DNA of 64,000 nucleotides from assembly GCA_040954595.2 (NCBI GenBank), contig CM082591.2, positions 8,122,001 through 8,186,000 on the forward strand, read 5' to 3'. Origin of the DNA: Balanoglossus misakiensis (lineage: Eukaryota > Hemichordata). Below, one piece after another: positions 35,001-45,060 of the stretch. A program made the position numbers and the translations under genes. How positions within the stretch are numbered: the first letter of the stretch is position 1; each line of letters begins with the position of its first letter. The notes beneath the pieces are model-generated. The model was not told the origin of the DNA. It ran no database searches and saw only the letters and a list, made by a program, of their open reading frames with translations.

Positions 35001-37970
35001 GATCCCTACTGTCGTTGTCTTTCAAGTCCAGAAAAGCTCAATGCTCCAGCTACTTCTCAATATTCTCACCGGCATAGTGGAAAAGATCTTCACTACAAAC
35101 TATCATTAACAAATTTTCAATTGGTCGACATCTGATCATGTGAACAATTTCAGCCAATAAAACCTGTCTTTACGGAAACAGTCATTCAGCTGTGCACAAT
35201 TAATTAATTTATATTAGTATGTAGTACATGTACATGTACGTAAATATCTCTGAAAAAAACACACATTTCTGAGTTTTACCAGGTCATAATAGCTGGCCCA
35301 GTTTTCATTACCCTTGACCCACATGGCAAATGGGTGACTTTTATTATTTTATTACTATGAAGTACTAGTGAGTCTGATATGTCCCTTCCTTTAAAACACT
35401 TTAAAACATAATACTTGCATTGTTTACACTTACAGGTCAAAAGAAAAGTTATGCTGAGATAGTGTCGACACCAACATTGGCCAAAGCTTCACCTCGAACA
35501 CCCTTGGCATGTCTCAGTAACTCGCCTATCATCAGTGATACAGATAGTGTCTTTACATCTAGTCCGGAGATTGGTACAAATCAGCTCAATCTGTCGTACA
35601 CACTCGATGACAAGCAGAAATTGAGTGCAAAAAAGTCTGTGAGGTGAGTACAAGTGTTCAATAGGTACATGTATAAGAGGGACATTAGCTTTGTATCTTT
35701 TGGTTTTATAAACAGTATTTGTTGTGTGTGTGCCAAATGTCATTTCTTGTTCTACTCCAAAAGATATGCAAATATACCCAGTACTGAGTATGTCAACATT
35801 CCCTGTATGTGTTTAACCGCCATTGTTATTGTTGACAAATGAATTCTTGTCCGGCCTTGAAATGTAATATGGGATTTTGCAACTTACATGGTGGAATGGA
35901 ATCCTGTAATATATGCATTGGTCGTTTTGCCTAACACTGTTTTGTTTTGTTTTGTTTTGTAGTAGAAGCAGAGGAAAGAAAGGTTCTTTCAATGTTGCAA
36001 AAGAGAATTTTTCCATGCATTTTCCGAGAGATTTGCAAGAGGTACAGATGGGAGGTCTTCAAAGGAGAGAGACTCTTGCAACAGTGACTGTCAAAAAGTA
36101 TGGTTTGGCGTCTGTTCTGCCAGAGCATTGCAGTAACAACAAAAACAGGAATGACTTTGGTAAGTTGAAGAAAGCTGTAGTCTGGTTTGTTCTATATATG
36201 ATACACTTTGCGTGTAAAACTTTCCTTACAATAAAATGTGGCTGTCGAACGTCGACAATAAAGTTTTTAATCTGTGACCTGCTGGTCTCATTTTCACGCC
36301 GTCTTGGAAGGGTGCCCTCTTTATGAAAAAGGCATATTTTAGTCAAAAACTTGACTGAAGAGTATAATGGAAGACGGTCATCTGTCAAGCACATGATCAG
36401 CAAGATGGCTGCTGCCAAGGTCTGCAGGCCAGATGATTTAATAGTAGACAGTCTAGTTGCTTTGGCCTTTAACCAGAGTATGACATTGAGTGTTTCTCAT
36501 TCAACTTCGCCTAAGCATATTCTGTTGGGCAAACTAAACTCCAACTTCAAAGTAAGCGCCACGTCAAAAGTAGAATCATCTAATCACTGTGTTCATTTTT
36601 ATTGTCCAATGAAAGCTGTATTTACAACAGCCCGTATCTGACCCTTTTCTTGTACCACAGTGCGACCAGTGACTGAAATGACATTTGTTGATGAACATTG
36701 ATACTTTCATTGGCAATGACTTGTGCCCTGAATGTTTAATGTCAAAGTGATTGTGCTTTTCATACAATTTTGATCATTACATGTACTGATATGTTGCAGG
36801 TTTCAGGCGACCCAAACCGACCTATATGATGATGACAAAGGCTGCTTCTAATAAACGGAAACATAGAAGGTATGGTTAGGTCTGCAAGGTCTTGCAACAA
36901 GAAAATGCAGAATTCTATATTCAAAATGAAAATGAAAAAAAAAGATTGATTATTATATTTCTGATCATAAGATGTAGTTACATATTGAACACCTATTGCC
37001 TGGCCATGAGGGCCATAGCGGCCGTTTATTACACCCAAGGGGCTGTGAGTTACCAGAATCATGCTATTTCCCGAGGCCGCAGGCCGAGGGAAATAGCATA
37101 TGATTCTGGTAACTCACAGTCACGAGGGGGTAAAAACGGCTGCTATGGCCCGATTATAGGCCAGGCTATAGGTGTTTTATAATAAACCTCATGTTAACAC
37201 GTGACGCTGCTTGACGTGACCTGAGTCTGTGAACTCAGGTTGGTCACGTGACCGGTTTACATTTTTTTCTGCTATTTCCCGAGGGATTCATAGTCGATTC
37301 TATTTTCCTGTCACGTGACGAATTCTGGCGAATCACGAGACAGTATTAGCATGAGGTATATTGTAAACACACAAGGATAATTAAGGACACACACAACTAT
37401 GATACTTTATTTCTTTTGACATCAAACCCTCTCCCTCGAATCCCCTAAACCTGCTACAATGAATGCTTTGAAGTTGGACAGACATCCCAGACGAAACCCC
37501 ACAAAGGCATACTTATTCCAACCCTTTACAAAAAATGATCACACACTTTTTTTATAGTGGGAAAAAAGTAAATTGAACTAGTGTGTCAATTAAAGAGTTA
37601 CACAGACATAACAAAACTGATTGTTGTACTTTCTTTTCTACAGATCGCTGTCGTCTCAAGAAAATGGATCTGTGCAATCAGGCAAAACAAACAAAAGTCG
37701 CTTGCCTACAGTGATCAATTCAAAAATGTAAGTTGACTTTACTTTGAAGTATATGTACATGTAGTCTTGGGGTTCTTAAATGTTCTGGAGAGTAGTTAAC
37801 AAGGGACTGTCATGTTTTGTTTTGTTTGGTTTGATGGTCGAAAAGCAACAAAGGCAAAAAAAAAACTAACAGAACGCTTTTTATTTTTGATCTTATTTCT
37901 GGCTCTGTTTAGGTCACTTCCTAGAAGCAAGTCATATGGCAATCTTCAGAGTTCAAGACAGATGTATTAA
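25351..37970 (+). CDS. KIF18A: Kinesin-8 motor (KIF18A-type), 18 coding exons, one base short in coding exon 2
   Basis: Plus-end-directed mitotic kinesin that dampens kinetochore microtubule dynamics and aligns chromosomes. Coding exons: 25351-25720, 26155-26311, 26933-27148, 27606-27803, 28328-28428, 28680-28755, 29353-29427, 30033-30305, 30782-30946, 31891-32012, 32814-33037, 33195-33275, 33958-34680, 35436-35643, 35963-36159, 36800-36869, 37644-37727, 37913-37970 (TAA). The sum is 3398 nt, one short of 1133 codons. Motor marks: VKVVVRVRP (from residue 26), a Lys-rich loop 2 as in kinesin-8 (FFHGK...KRKNKDMRF), P-loop GATGAGKT (128-135), switch I SSRSH, switch II DLAGSE, and [11 protein letters not shown] ending the motor near 370. 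A charged, partly coiled-coil neck follows. The tail is Ser/Thr-rich with many S/T-P sites (SPSTPG, SPRTP, TPAG) and a basic NKRKHRR patch near the C-terminus. The start ATG at 25351 lies in an exon opening at 25195; a second in-frame ATG is at 25399. Poly(A) signal AATAAA 39021-39026. Confidence 0.93.
25977..26035 (+). repeat. Simple repeat (TTAC/TTAT)n
   Basis: A run of ttac units (tacttacttacttacttact) flanked by ttat units, directly beside a family C mini-MITE at 26036-26126 (ttcaccccaattccctctat ... gatgaaagggttaa). Confidence 0.75.
26036..26126 (+). repeat. Family C mini-MITE, single copy
   Basis: Diverged single copy of the element forming the 18098-19612 array, in kinesin intron 1 of the coding part. 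It ends about 28 bp before the acceptor of the exon at 26155. Confidence 0.75.
26155..26311 (+). other. KIF18A: Frameshifted kinesin exon (coding exon 2)
   Basis: The exon reads [15 protein letters not shown]...KEEKICEM and then LYLIWR. One base later the next frame reads AVSYLE, exactly what joins to [10 protein letters not shown] in the following exon in KIF18 proteins. A single base is therefore missing near 26294 (atgctg where atggctg is expected). As written, spliced translation would shift and stop at TAG 27012-27014, within the motor domain. Confidence 0.88.
26578..26876 (-). repeat. Family G MITE, reverse copy
   Basis: Carries ttgtctcttcttttcaccca, cttttcccgatctccaacac and caccatcttgtctgctgtta. 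Inverted ends are tcatcttatgcgcatgtgcg and gcacatgtgcataggatga. Confidence 0.75.
27167..27270 (+). repeat. Family D MITE, 5' fragment
   Basis: The opening block (aagctccattagctgtagct, gtttttcagcatttttgttt, ttcttgttcaaatgtcca) without the second half. It starts about 20 bp after a kinesin splice donor. Confidence 0.6.
28519..28605 (+). repeat. Dispersed 'gctacctaggcgag' repeat, uninterrupted copy
   Basis: Has aaacaggtttttgctacctagg and tttcaagatggccg. It is the empty-site counterpart of the LINE-split copy around 4624/5548. Confidence 0.65.
28807..29159. repeat. Family A foldback MITE, copy 7
   Basis: TTAAAGGGGCAAAGTCTCTC to gagactttgtcccgttaa, TTAA on both sides, in the kinesin intron before the exon at 29353. 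Confidence 0.85.
29465..29822. repeat. Family A foldback MITE, copy 8
   Basis: TTAAAGGAACAAAGTCTCTC to gagagacttgtccctttaa, TTAA on both sides. It begins 38 bases after the donor of the kinesin exon ending at 29427. Confidence 0.85.
30322..30530 (+). repeat. Family G MITE, copy beside a family H copy
   Basis: Opens ttaaagggcaacgattgtct just after the kinesin donor at 30305 and carries acaagatggcggcgacc and gaagggacaaaactagag. A family H element (tactgtaaattgggaaattt ... gtttcccggtttacagta) follows at 30533-30733. The right end of the G copy is cut by it. Confidence 0.7.
30533..30733. repeat. Family H MITE
   Basis: Diverged inverted ends tactgtaaattgggaaatt and aagtttcccggtttacagta. It lies 48 bp before the kinesin exon at 30782. 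Confidence 0.65.
31020..31720 (+). repeat. Family D MITE interrupted by a family L element
   Basis: The first D half (about 31050-31160: ctatgttttcagtatttttg, ttcttgttcacattcctgaa) and second half (31560-31720: ttgtcaacaataacgatggc, aggctatgttgacaagtgg) are separated by an L element. L's inner part (31163-31360) reads ttaaggatgtacgttcagta, ggggtcaccgcgcttg and ctgctgactcagca. Confidence 0.65.
31735..31810 (+). repeat. tRNA-like 3' half, possible SINE fragment
   Basis: A stem-loop-like cctctcgtagcagagg is followed by a B-box-like gggttcaattccgc. No matching 5' half is seen, so it is at most a SINE remnant. Confidence 0.3.
32058..32302 (+). repeat. Family E MITE
   Basis: TTAAAGGGAAGCGGTCGTC at the left and ggtgcgcacaccgcttccctt, taag at the right, with TTAA borders. 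It is the inverse of 22214-22468. Confidence 0.8.
32565..32756 (+). repeat. Family B MITE, diverged ends
   Basis: Body matches the family (tagatatagttacaatggca, cacagattttcagtgggtgg, gccatatatgggtgtatg). The outer ends have drifted. Confidence 0.7.
33668..33866 (+). repeat. Family B MITE with TTAA at both ends
   Basis: TTAAAGGTATACGGTCACC at the left and gaccgtgtacctttaa at the right. It lies in the kinesin intron before the large exon at 33958. Confidence 0.8.
35680..35850 (-). repeat. Family D MITE, reverse partial copy
   Basis: Contains gccaaatgtcatttcttgtt, tactccaaaagatatgcaaa and ccattgttattgttgac in the reverse order of the D consensus. It starts about 40 bp after a kinesin donor. 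Confidence 0.6.
36988..37179. repeat. Near-perfect palindrome in a kinesin intron
   Basis: Arms of about 90 bp run outward from a GC-rich centre (gaggccgcaggccga). They include gttaccagaatcatgctatt/aatagcatatgattctggtaac, gggccatagc/gctatggccc and acctattgcctggcc/ggccaggctataggt. A related piece (gggggtaataaatgggtgct) occurs near 3965-4010. Confidence 0.8.
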
Positions 37971-38002
37971 TGTGTATGTTTATAGCCTCCAGGACAATAC
38001 TC

Positions 38003-38166
38003 CCTTTTCATTAGTCCAGCGCCCTCATGCAGCCATCATGCATTTGAACTCAAAGCGAGGCCAGTTGGGAAAATCCCTTGATGTGATTTGTCAACTTTTC
38101 CCATTGGCCTCACTTTGAGTTCAAATTAATGATGGCTGCATGAGGGCGCTAGACTTTTGAAAAGGT
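38003..38166. repeat. Family K foldback MITE inside the kinesin 3' UTR
   Basis: Arms of about 60-70 bp: ccagcgccctcatgcagcc, atcatgcatttgaactcaaa on the left and tttgagttcaaattaatgat, ggctgcatgagggcgct on the right. It starts 33 bases after the stop codon, so the transcript would fold into a long stem. Confidence 0.8.
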
Positions 38167-39020
38167 GTATTTTAATTGCATCAAAGCTCCGACTGAGTCA
38201 AAAACTGATTCTTCACTGCCAATCTCTGCTTTCATTGTTACAGTATTGTTTTCATCGGGTTGATTTTTGAGAGCAAACATCTGTGTACACTTGATTGCAA
38301 ATTGTAACGTTCACATTTTCACGATTGATATGGAACATTTCCGGGAGTTTGCTTTCCCAGTAAGGCAATTCTTAGGGCTATCTGAATACATTCCTTTAAA
38401 ACTGCCAATTTCCCTATGTTCTTAAAAATATGTGATATGTCGATATTACTATATTCTATGTGAATTTCGCTTGAATGCATAACTTTACTTCACAACAGGG
38501 GCAGTTTTATTAAGCATGTTTGGATTGCCAAATCAGACAGGAAATAATATGTGAATTAATATTGACTTTTTTCAAATATAAGACAAGATCAAGCTCATTT
38601 TTATTACATTCTTCATGAAAAACCATGTTTCTGAATATTTTGCTGTTGGAGTAAAAGTGTAAATAATGTAAATAAGTGATCGTTTTGATTTCCTTTCAGA
38701 AGATAAAACGCAACAAATTAACTACTGTTATGAGAGAAATATATAGAACTTTACGTTGGTTACCAAAATTGTACAAAGACAATGCATGCTTTCATCATGT
38801 GTAAAGAGACAAATTTTATTGTTTTATGACTTTCATCCATGTGTTCCATGAAAATGCAATCATGTTTGCGTGTATCTATGTTGATAACTTTGATTGTTTT
38901 GATCATGTATTGAAATATTTGCTTTTATAAAGTTACCACATAATTTAAATTTGTAGGATTTTTCATACAACTGTTTTTGTTTTCCAGACATTCTCTTTTG
39001 TAAATTTTCTTGTCATCTGC

Positions 39021-39026
39021 AATAAA
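39021..39026 (+). terminator. Likely poly(A) signal of the kinesin gene
   Basis: AATAAA in tctgcaataaactttat, about 1.05 kb after the stop, followed by a T/G-rich stretch. The next MITE begins at 39060. Confidence 0.6.
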
Positions 39027-39059
39027 CTTTATATGATAATCACTTGCATGTTATTTGCG

Positions 39060-39401
39060 TTAAAGGGACAAAGTTTCTCTCGCATCCCATTTCCCATTAA
39101 TTATACAAGACACCAGTGACCATTTATGTTAATTGACATGTGTATATTATAGTGAATCAATGTTCGACCACACACTACTTCCATCCCGTTTGTAGGATAT
39201 GAGGGCAAAATCTCGTCAAAATGAATAATCGGTCTCTACCATTTATTCATTTTGGGCGAGTTTTGCACTTTCATATCATACAAGCGGGATGGAAGTTATA
39301 TGTGGTTGAACCTTCATTCACTACATATACATAAACAGTGTCTTGTCACAAACACAATTAATGGAAAAAGGGCAGCGAGGGAGAGACTTTGTCCCTTTTA
39401 A
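39060..39401. repeat. Family A foldback MITE, copy 9
   Basis: TTAAAGGGACAAAGTTTCTC to gagactttgtcccttttaa, TTAA borders, immediately after the kinesin gene. A short internal arm deletion is seen on the right. Confidence 0.85.
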
Positions 39402-39904
39402 GTAAGCTTGTGATATTCTATTAGTTTCTTCTAATCAGGATATTTTTAGTATGTATTATACAAATACAAATATGGAACTTTCGGAAGTTACTTTGAGTCC
39501 ATGCAGAAACTCATGGATTTTAAACTTTTGCCACCAGGGGAACTGATGCCAAACTTGTAACGCACCCGATTGTAACGCTGCTTCAAAAAAGCCAACAAAC
39601 GTGAAAAATACCCAAGCATGTATAGTATGACCTTTCACCCATTCAGCAATGCTAGAAAGAAACGCCTGAGAAGTGAGATTGACATGCCTACAGATGGTAC
39701 TTGCTTTTGAAGAAGGACTCTTTCTTGCTTTTATTTTGTAAAATCTGTGTGGCTCCATGTTCATTTGGGGAATGTCTTCACGCGTAATGTTGCAGAGCGC
39801 CCTCGCATGGCAGGAGTTGAAAATCCCAGCATTTCCCAAAAACCTTACAACAGGGCTAGAAATTGGAGTTTTGATGCATATGGTCAATATGGGACTTAAA
39901 TGTG

Positions 39905-40150
39905 TGGGTAAATTCCAAGATCCATTTGACCTATGTTGACCTCATTAAATATGTGCATATCTAACTCTAGGCTTACTAGAAGGGCTGGAGCTGCAGTTTT
40001 TGTTGGACATAGATCAGTATTGGACCAAAATTTTCTACAAAATTTTGGGTGACCATGGACTGACCCTTGATCTACATCCCCCATATCTCAGCACTCAGAG
40101 CAGATTCAGCCTTTGATATTTAGAGGAATGAAACACTTAAGGGGAGAATC
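39905..40150 (+). repeat. Single unit related to the 57806-60576 repeat
   Basis: Carries ccatatctcagcactcagag, attcagcctttgatattt and tttgggtgaccatggactga, which parallel blocks in the 60-kb region (ccatatctcagcccattgta, agctttggtattcggag, ttttttggtgacatcag). The rest of 39402-41452 has no recognised gene. The stretch 40585-40700 resembles 49490-49600. Confidence 0.5.
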
Positions 40151-41452
40151 ATTTGATTTCTGGAGGGATGGTTGTAGGATTTTTGGATAAAAAAATGTTA
40201 GTACCTGTATATGAACAATTACTTAACTGACCATCACCATTTTATAAAAAACAAACATCCAAAAATGTGTGTCTCCCTACGAAAGACAGAAGTTAAAATC
40301 TTTCACACAAACAATGATAATTCGAACTTGTACATGTTCAACTTCATCAATCTTAATTTTCTGCCAAGGAGACCAAATAACACTACAATACCTTTTCACA
40401 TGGCTAATATGCAGTCTTCAAAGTTGAAATATCAAAGTTGGTAGACATACGTTTAAAAACCCTCCTAACAGTACTACTTGTCTTAATAAAGTACGCAAAC
40501 GACACCTGTATTAAAAATCTTGAAATGGGCAGTTGAATAAAAATGGTACAGAACCAGTTTATTATTTAACTTGTTTATATTTACATGTACAGCCACAATC
40601 AAAGGTCGATAATATGTTTGTGTATACCCATCAGTTAGTTCATTTAAATGGGCCATTCTAAGTTTGAAAATAAAATCATGAAAATATACAAAAAGTGACA
40701 GCTATTGGGACTTTAAACATGGCAGGTTTAAATTTAGCAATCGGTACAGCACAGCACAGACAACCAACATAGCACGTACATGTACGTAGAACAAAGTCAA
40801 ATCCATGAAAGAAAGATATGTGGACTTTTGGCAAAGAGACAAAGAAAAAGTCAAAATAGGAACATGTCACATTGTAAAGATAGGAAGCAGTCACTGATCT
40901 GAGTCAGTCGCATCACAATCTAGCCACTGAGGCGCTGGTCTTGATTAAAACTTTTGTATCAAGTGACAACAAGGGCGCCAAGTTTAGATCGTCCTTCACC
41001 GGTATTTATGTTCACAATAAAGTTTTGTTTTCGGGGTGCATAAAATTCCGTTCACAGTTCAGTTTTCTCTGGCTGCATCTTGTAAATTTACAATATTGTA
41101 CAGCGTGCTTGTAATCTCCGTTCAGCATGTACCGGCTATTTGCATACTTGAAAAGATTCCAAATTGACATTCCTTGTGGATGTAACTATTCTTTAGGTGG
41201 GACTGAAACCCTCCTTCATTTCTTCGCCAAATCCAATTACCAAATTTGACTTGACATTTTGGATATATTAATATTATACAGCGATAAACGTATCGTTTCA
41301 AAATCTGTTTGGTTCTGTAGTACAGCGTCCCGTGTTTGTTTGCAAGCCACTGTTTGCTCGCCACCCCTATTTTGAATGGATTGTCCCTTAAAACAACAAC
41401 ATGATACCCGATCGACCCTATAATACTGAACCGTGATTTCTAACTTTGTTCA

Positions 41453-41560
41453 GAGCTGTAGTCTTTACTCTGGATTTTCTTTGGATTACATATGTATTTT
41501 GCGGATATTCCACGATGCAGTCCTTGGCCAGGGCGCTTATTATCATCGGCTTGATTTCTG
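41453..41560 (+). CDS. Tentative signal-peptide exon of an unrecognised small gene
   Basis: After a plausible acceptor (ctaactttgttcag) a frame opens with ATG at 41515 and reads MQSLARALIIIGLIS. This is a short hydrophobic leader, and it reaches a good donor, ttctg|gtgagt, at 41560 in phase 1. An upstream out-of-frame ATG overlaps it, which weakens the start. An in-frame continuation after a 37-base putative intron (acceptor ttttttgcag, 41597) stays open to TAA 41741-41743. No homology is recognised. Confidence 0.25.
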
Positions 41561-41884
41561 GTGAGTCTCGCTCTACTTTTATAACATTTTTTTGCAGAAA
41601 CGGTGATGTTTCTTCAAGACGGGACGAAGAAATGGGACAACGAACTTAGAGTGTACACCGTCAAACTTGACATGAGTACACACACAACTACCAGCAATCA
41701 ACTAGAAGTCTCCTGTGTCGTTTATAACATTCAGGATTCATAAAACATGTTGACTTAAATTTACTCTGTGGACTAGCTTGTAGTTTTTGGTGTTCTGTAG
41801 CCAAGACTGTTTTCGTAGTCTGTCTCCTTAAAGATCTGTAAGTGGTGAACTGAATACATCCACTGTGTGTCGTGGAATTTTCAG

Positions 41885-42136
41885 ACTTCAAGTTTTGTCT
41901 GTCGTTGTCACCGTGCACTTTACCCCCAACCAGAAAGGTTCTTCTTCGAGTGTTTGTTTGCTGAATCGGCGTACACATGTGATGTTTGTCAAGTTACCAG
42001 CGGTTGTACTCGGTGGTCACATAAAACGGTCAACTATAATCATCTACTTCTTGATGTGTTAGACGCCTGTCTCGCGCCGGTCATTAGCCCGTCTCGGTTG
42101 AAAAAAAAATCCAAATCAAGAAAAGATAAAACATGA
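41885..42136 (+). CDS. Tentative cysteine-rich terminal exon, unrecognised
   Basis: After the acceptor tggaattttcag (41884) an 83-codon frame runs to TGA. It has seven cysteines in its first 65 residues (VCRCH, FECLF, TCDVC, SGCTRW, DACLAP) and a basic tail KKKSKSRKDK. CpG-containing, less AT-rich sequence and an AATAAA at 42274-42279 suggest a real 3' exon. The frame does not join the leader exon directly without an intermediate exon, and no family is recognised. It could be chance. Confidence 0.3.
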   Translation, partial: TSSFVCRCHRALYPQPERFFFECLFAESAYTCDVCQVTSGCTRWSHKTVNYNHLLLDVLDACLAPVISPSRLKKKSKSRKDKT

Positions 42137-42295
42137 AGACGTCGAAGAAATTACATGCGTCAGTGGAAACAAAATCAGCGAATAAGTTTAGACAGTATTT
42201 CTGAGATCACTGTTAATCATGACGAGGAACATTGCGAGGGGAAAAACTTCAAAATAGTATGATTAGTATATAGAATAAATTAACACCTTCTTAGC

Positions 42296-43585
42296 ATTTG
42301 TTTTGACAACGTGCGTCGAGATAATTACCGGCAAGACAGCCAGGCAATGCAGCACAACTTGGGAGAACCAGTTCTGGTGTTTTGTCAAGTTCCACCATTG
42401 CCCTACATGCCGCGTTCTGAATGAATGAGTAAAAACACTGGCCTATTTAAGTTCATATAAACACGTCGCACGCGTGACACGTTGGTTTTACATTATTGGA
42501 GTGTAATCAAATATGGAATTCGCAACAGATAAAATAAGTTTGATACAAGATTAAATACGGTGCGTGTGACCATGGGCGATCAAAGTGGGGATGAAGAAAG
42601 AGAGTTTTTGTGAATCACAAAATCTGAGGGTCTTGCCTACTTATGAGTTTCACATGTGGTCACTATTTGCAAATATTTTATCTTTAGCGTATTTTGGTTG
42701 AAACCTGCAAATGTTTGTGACAATCACAACAATAAAACAATACTGGTGATATCAAAGAATTATGTAATTATCATAATCAAAGCAATAATTGCAGAACTCA
42801 TCACCAAATTTTGTGCACGAACTCAGATGCAGGATTTATAGGGCTGATTAAAATTGATAAATATGCAAATTGCCATTAATAAACATGACAATTCTAGGCC
42901 TGCCTATAAAATGTCTCTCAACGCTGTCGGATCTCTGTCATATCAATTTGTAGCACGTTTTGTGAAGTTCGGTGCAATGCATTCAGAAATACACCACTAA
43001 TTAGAAAAGGTCTTATTAAATATATACAAATTTGGCTTGAAATAAGGATCTGTTCAGCCATTCTTGAGAAAACGTGCTAACAGACAGACAGACAGACAGA
43101 CATAAGTCGTTACGAGTCGACATAAGCTCACATGTGTGGACACAAAATTTACAGAAATTGTAGCTTTAGGTTAAACTCAAAGAAATGAGATGTGCAGAAG
43201 TTATCTATACATGCACTGACAAGTTATGTTATGAACAGAATCTTTTATCACAACATTTATTATGAAATAAAACTCGAATTCAGGCTTTGTAAATGAAGCA
43301 ATCAACTTTAACCCAGATCAACTAACATCACAGAGAAGATAAAAAATACAACTTTGTTGGTTGATTGACATCAAAGATAAACTGTGCATTGTTCACCCAA
43401 CCAAAGAATGTTGTTGATTGATTTAATATCAGTTTATGAATGATTCCATTGTGAAGTCACACTACCTTCATGGCTGATATGTTACATATTAATTTGTAGA
43501 CGAATGACTACCAGCAAAGTGTCACACTGCCGTGTACACTACACTAGTCTGTAAAATTAGTTCTCATCTTTATTGAAGACCACAT
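42296..43585. other. Intergenic, no gene recognised
   Basis: AT-rich. The stretch near 43040-43130 (attcttgagaaaacgtgcta, then gacagacagacagacagaca) looks like the 3' tail of a decayed retroelement. Nothing else stands out. Confidence 0.4.
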
Positions 43586-43724
43586 CATTATCATCGCGGT
43601 CGTCGTCATCATCATCATCATCATCACTATCATCAACATCACCATCAATTCATCATCATCAGTATCATTACCGTTATAATCGTCGTCGTCGTCGTCATCA
43701 TCATCATCATCTGATCATCATCTG

Positions 43725-43773
<49 letters not shown>

Positions 43774-43781
43774 CCATCAAT

Positions 43782-43848
<67 letters not shown>

Positions 43849-43927
43849 CATCATCTTTATCAGTATCTTTATTATTATCATCACTGTCGTCATCATTGTC
43901 ATCGTCGTCGTTGTCATCATCATCACC

Positions 43928-44007
<80 letters not shown>

Positions 44008-44086
44008 CATCATCTTTATCAGTATCTTTATTATTATCATCACTGTCGTCATCATTGTCATCGTCGTCGTTGTCATCATCATCACC

Positions 44087-44142
<56 letters not shown>

Positions 44143-44143
44143 A
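43586..44143 (+). repeat. ATC/CAT trinucleotide satellite with a 159-bp duplication
   Basis: About 560 bp of atc/gtc/acc triplets. An interrupted block (catctttatcagtatcttta, then cactgtcgtcatcattgtca, then caccaccaccaccaccacca) starts at 43852 and again at 44011, so the array holds a 159-bp higher-order duplication. The long Ser or Met frames here are an artefact of the triplet. Confidence 0.95.
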
Positions 44144-44619
44144 AGTGGTTTTATAAGCTAGTTGGTCTGAATAATGATATCTTCAGGGAGCCTTTTTTAC
44201 AGCAGTAGAGTACACCGGATCTTCATACTTTTCCTCTGAATATTTCACAACATGCAAACATATTTTGAAATGTGCACACTCTTTCTGGCAAGAGACTTTT
44301 GTGCTGAGAAATGTCACAGGTGTCTACATTGAGCATATATTGGCTGAATGTTATGCTGTTGGGAGTGTTGTGATATTGAATGGCATGTCAGTTTGATTAA
44401 TTGAATGATTAGATTTCATGATATCAAGGGTACTCTAGTACTTGTTTTGAGTCTTTTTGTTAAAGGCAGTATCCTGCTAAATATGTTACTACAGTTTCTT
44501 ACTCATTTTGCTGGAGTTTCTTTTGATACAGGTATATCAATGCATTTAAATTTAGTTCCACACTACAGATAGTGACGCAGAGCTTATATCAGATAAGCCG
44601 ATTGTCCATCGTCCTCATT

Positions 44620-45060
44620 CTTCCATTGTCTGTCAACAACTGGCTTCTCTGAAACTGCTTGTTCGATTGCTTTGAAATTTTCTATGCTAGTTCCCAGCGG
44701 TGACTTCAATTAGATTTGTTAAAATTGTGAAATTTATATTTTTGGGGGCATGTTTTCACAATTTAATAATCTTCTCAGTATTCACTAGTCTGATTGCCTT
44801 CAAATTTGGTTTGCAGGTAACCAGGGGTAATCTAACTAAGTTCTAAGGTACATTTGCAGTATTGTTTATTTTTTTGGCAAGTTTTGCAATTGCTGGTAAA
44901 AAATGTCTTCAGAAATCCATGTCAGATTGTTTTGAACTTTGGTGTCAAGGTCCCTGGTGTGATCTTATATTCTAAATCAAATTTGTTGAAATTGTGACAG
45001 ATTTTTCACTACTTTAGTTTTTATGGCATTGCAATTTTGCCTGTTTTGTTCTGCTGTCAA
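44620..45060 (+). repeat. Degenerate tandem repeat, about 130-bp period
   Basis: Three diverged units share 'gattg(c/t)(t/c)tt(g/c)aa(a/c)ttt' at about 44668, 44793 and 44928. Each is followed about 40 bases on by a run like aga/aaatttgttaaaattgtga. No coding frame. Confidence 0.5.

Noticed and set aside
43777-44144. Long poly-Met and poly-Ser frames
   Set aside because: They are translations of the ATC/GAT triplet satellite, not genes.
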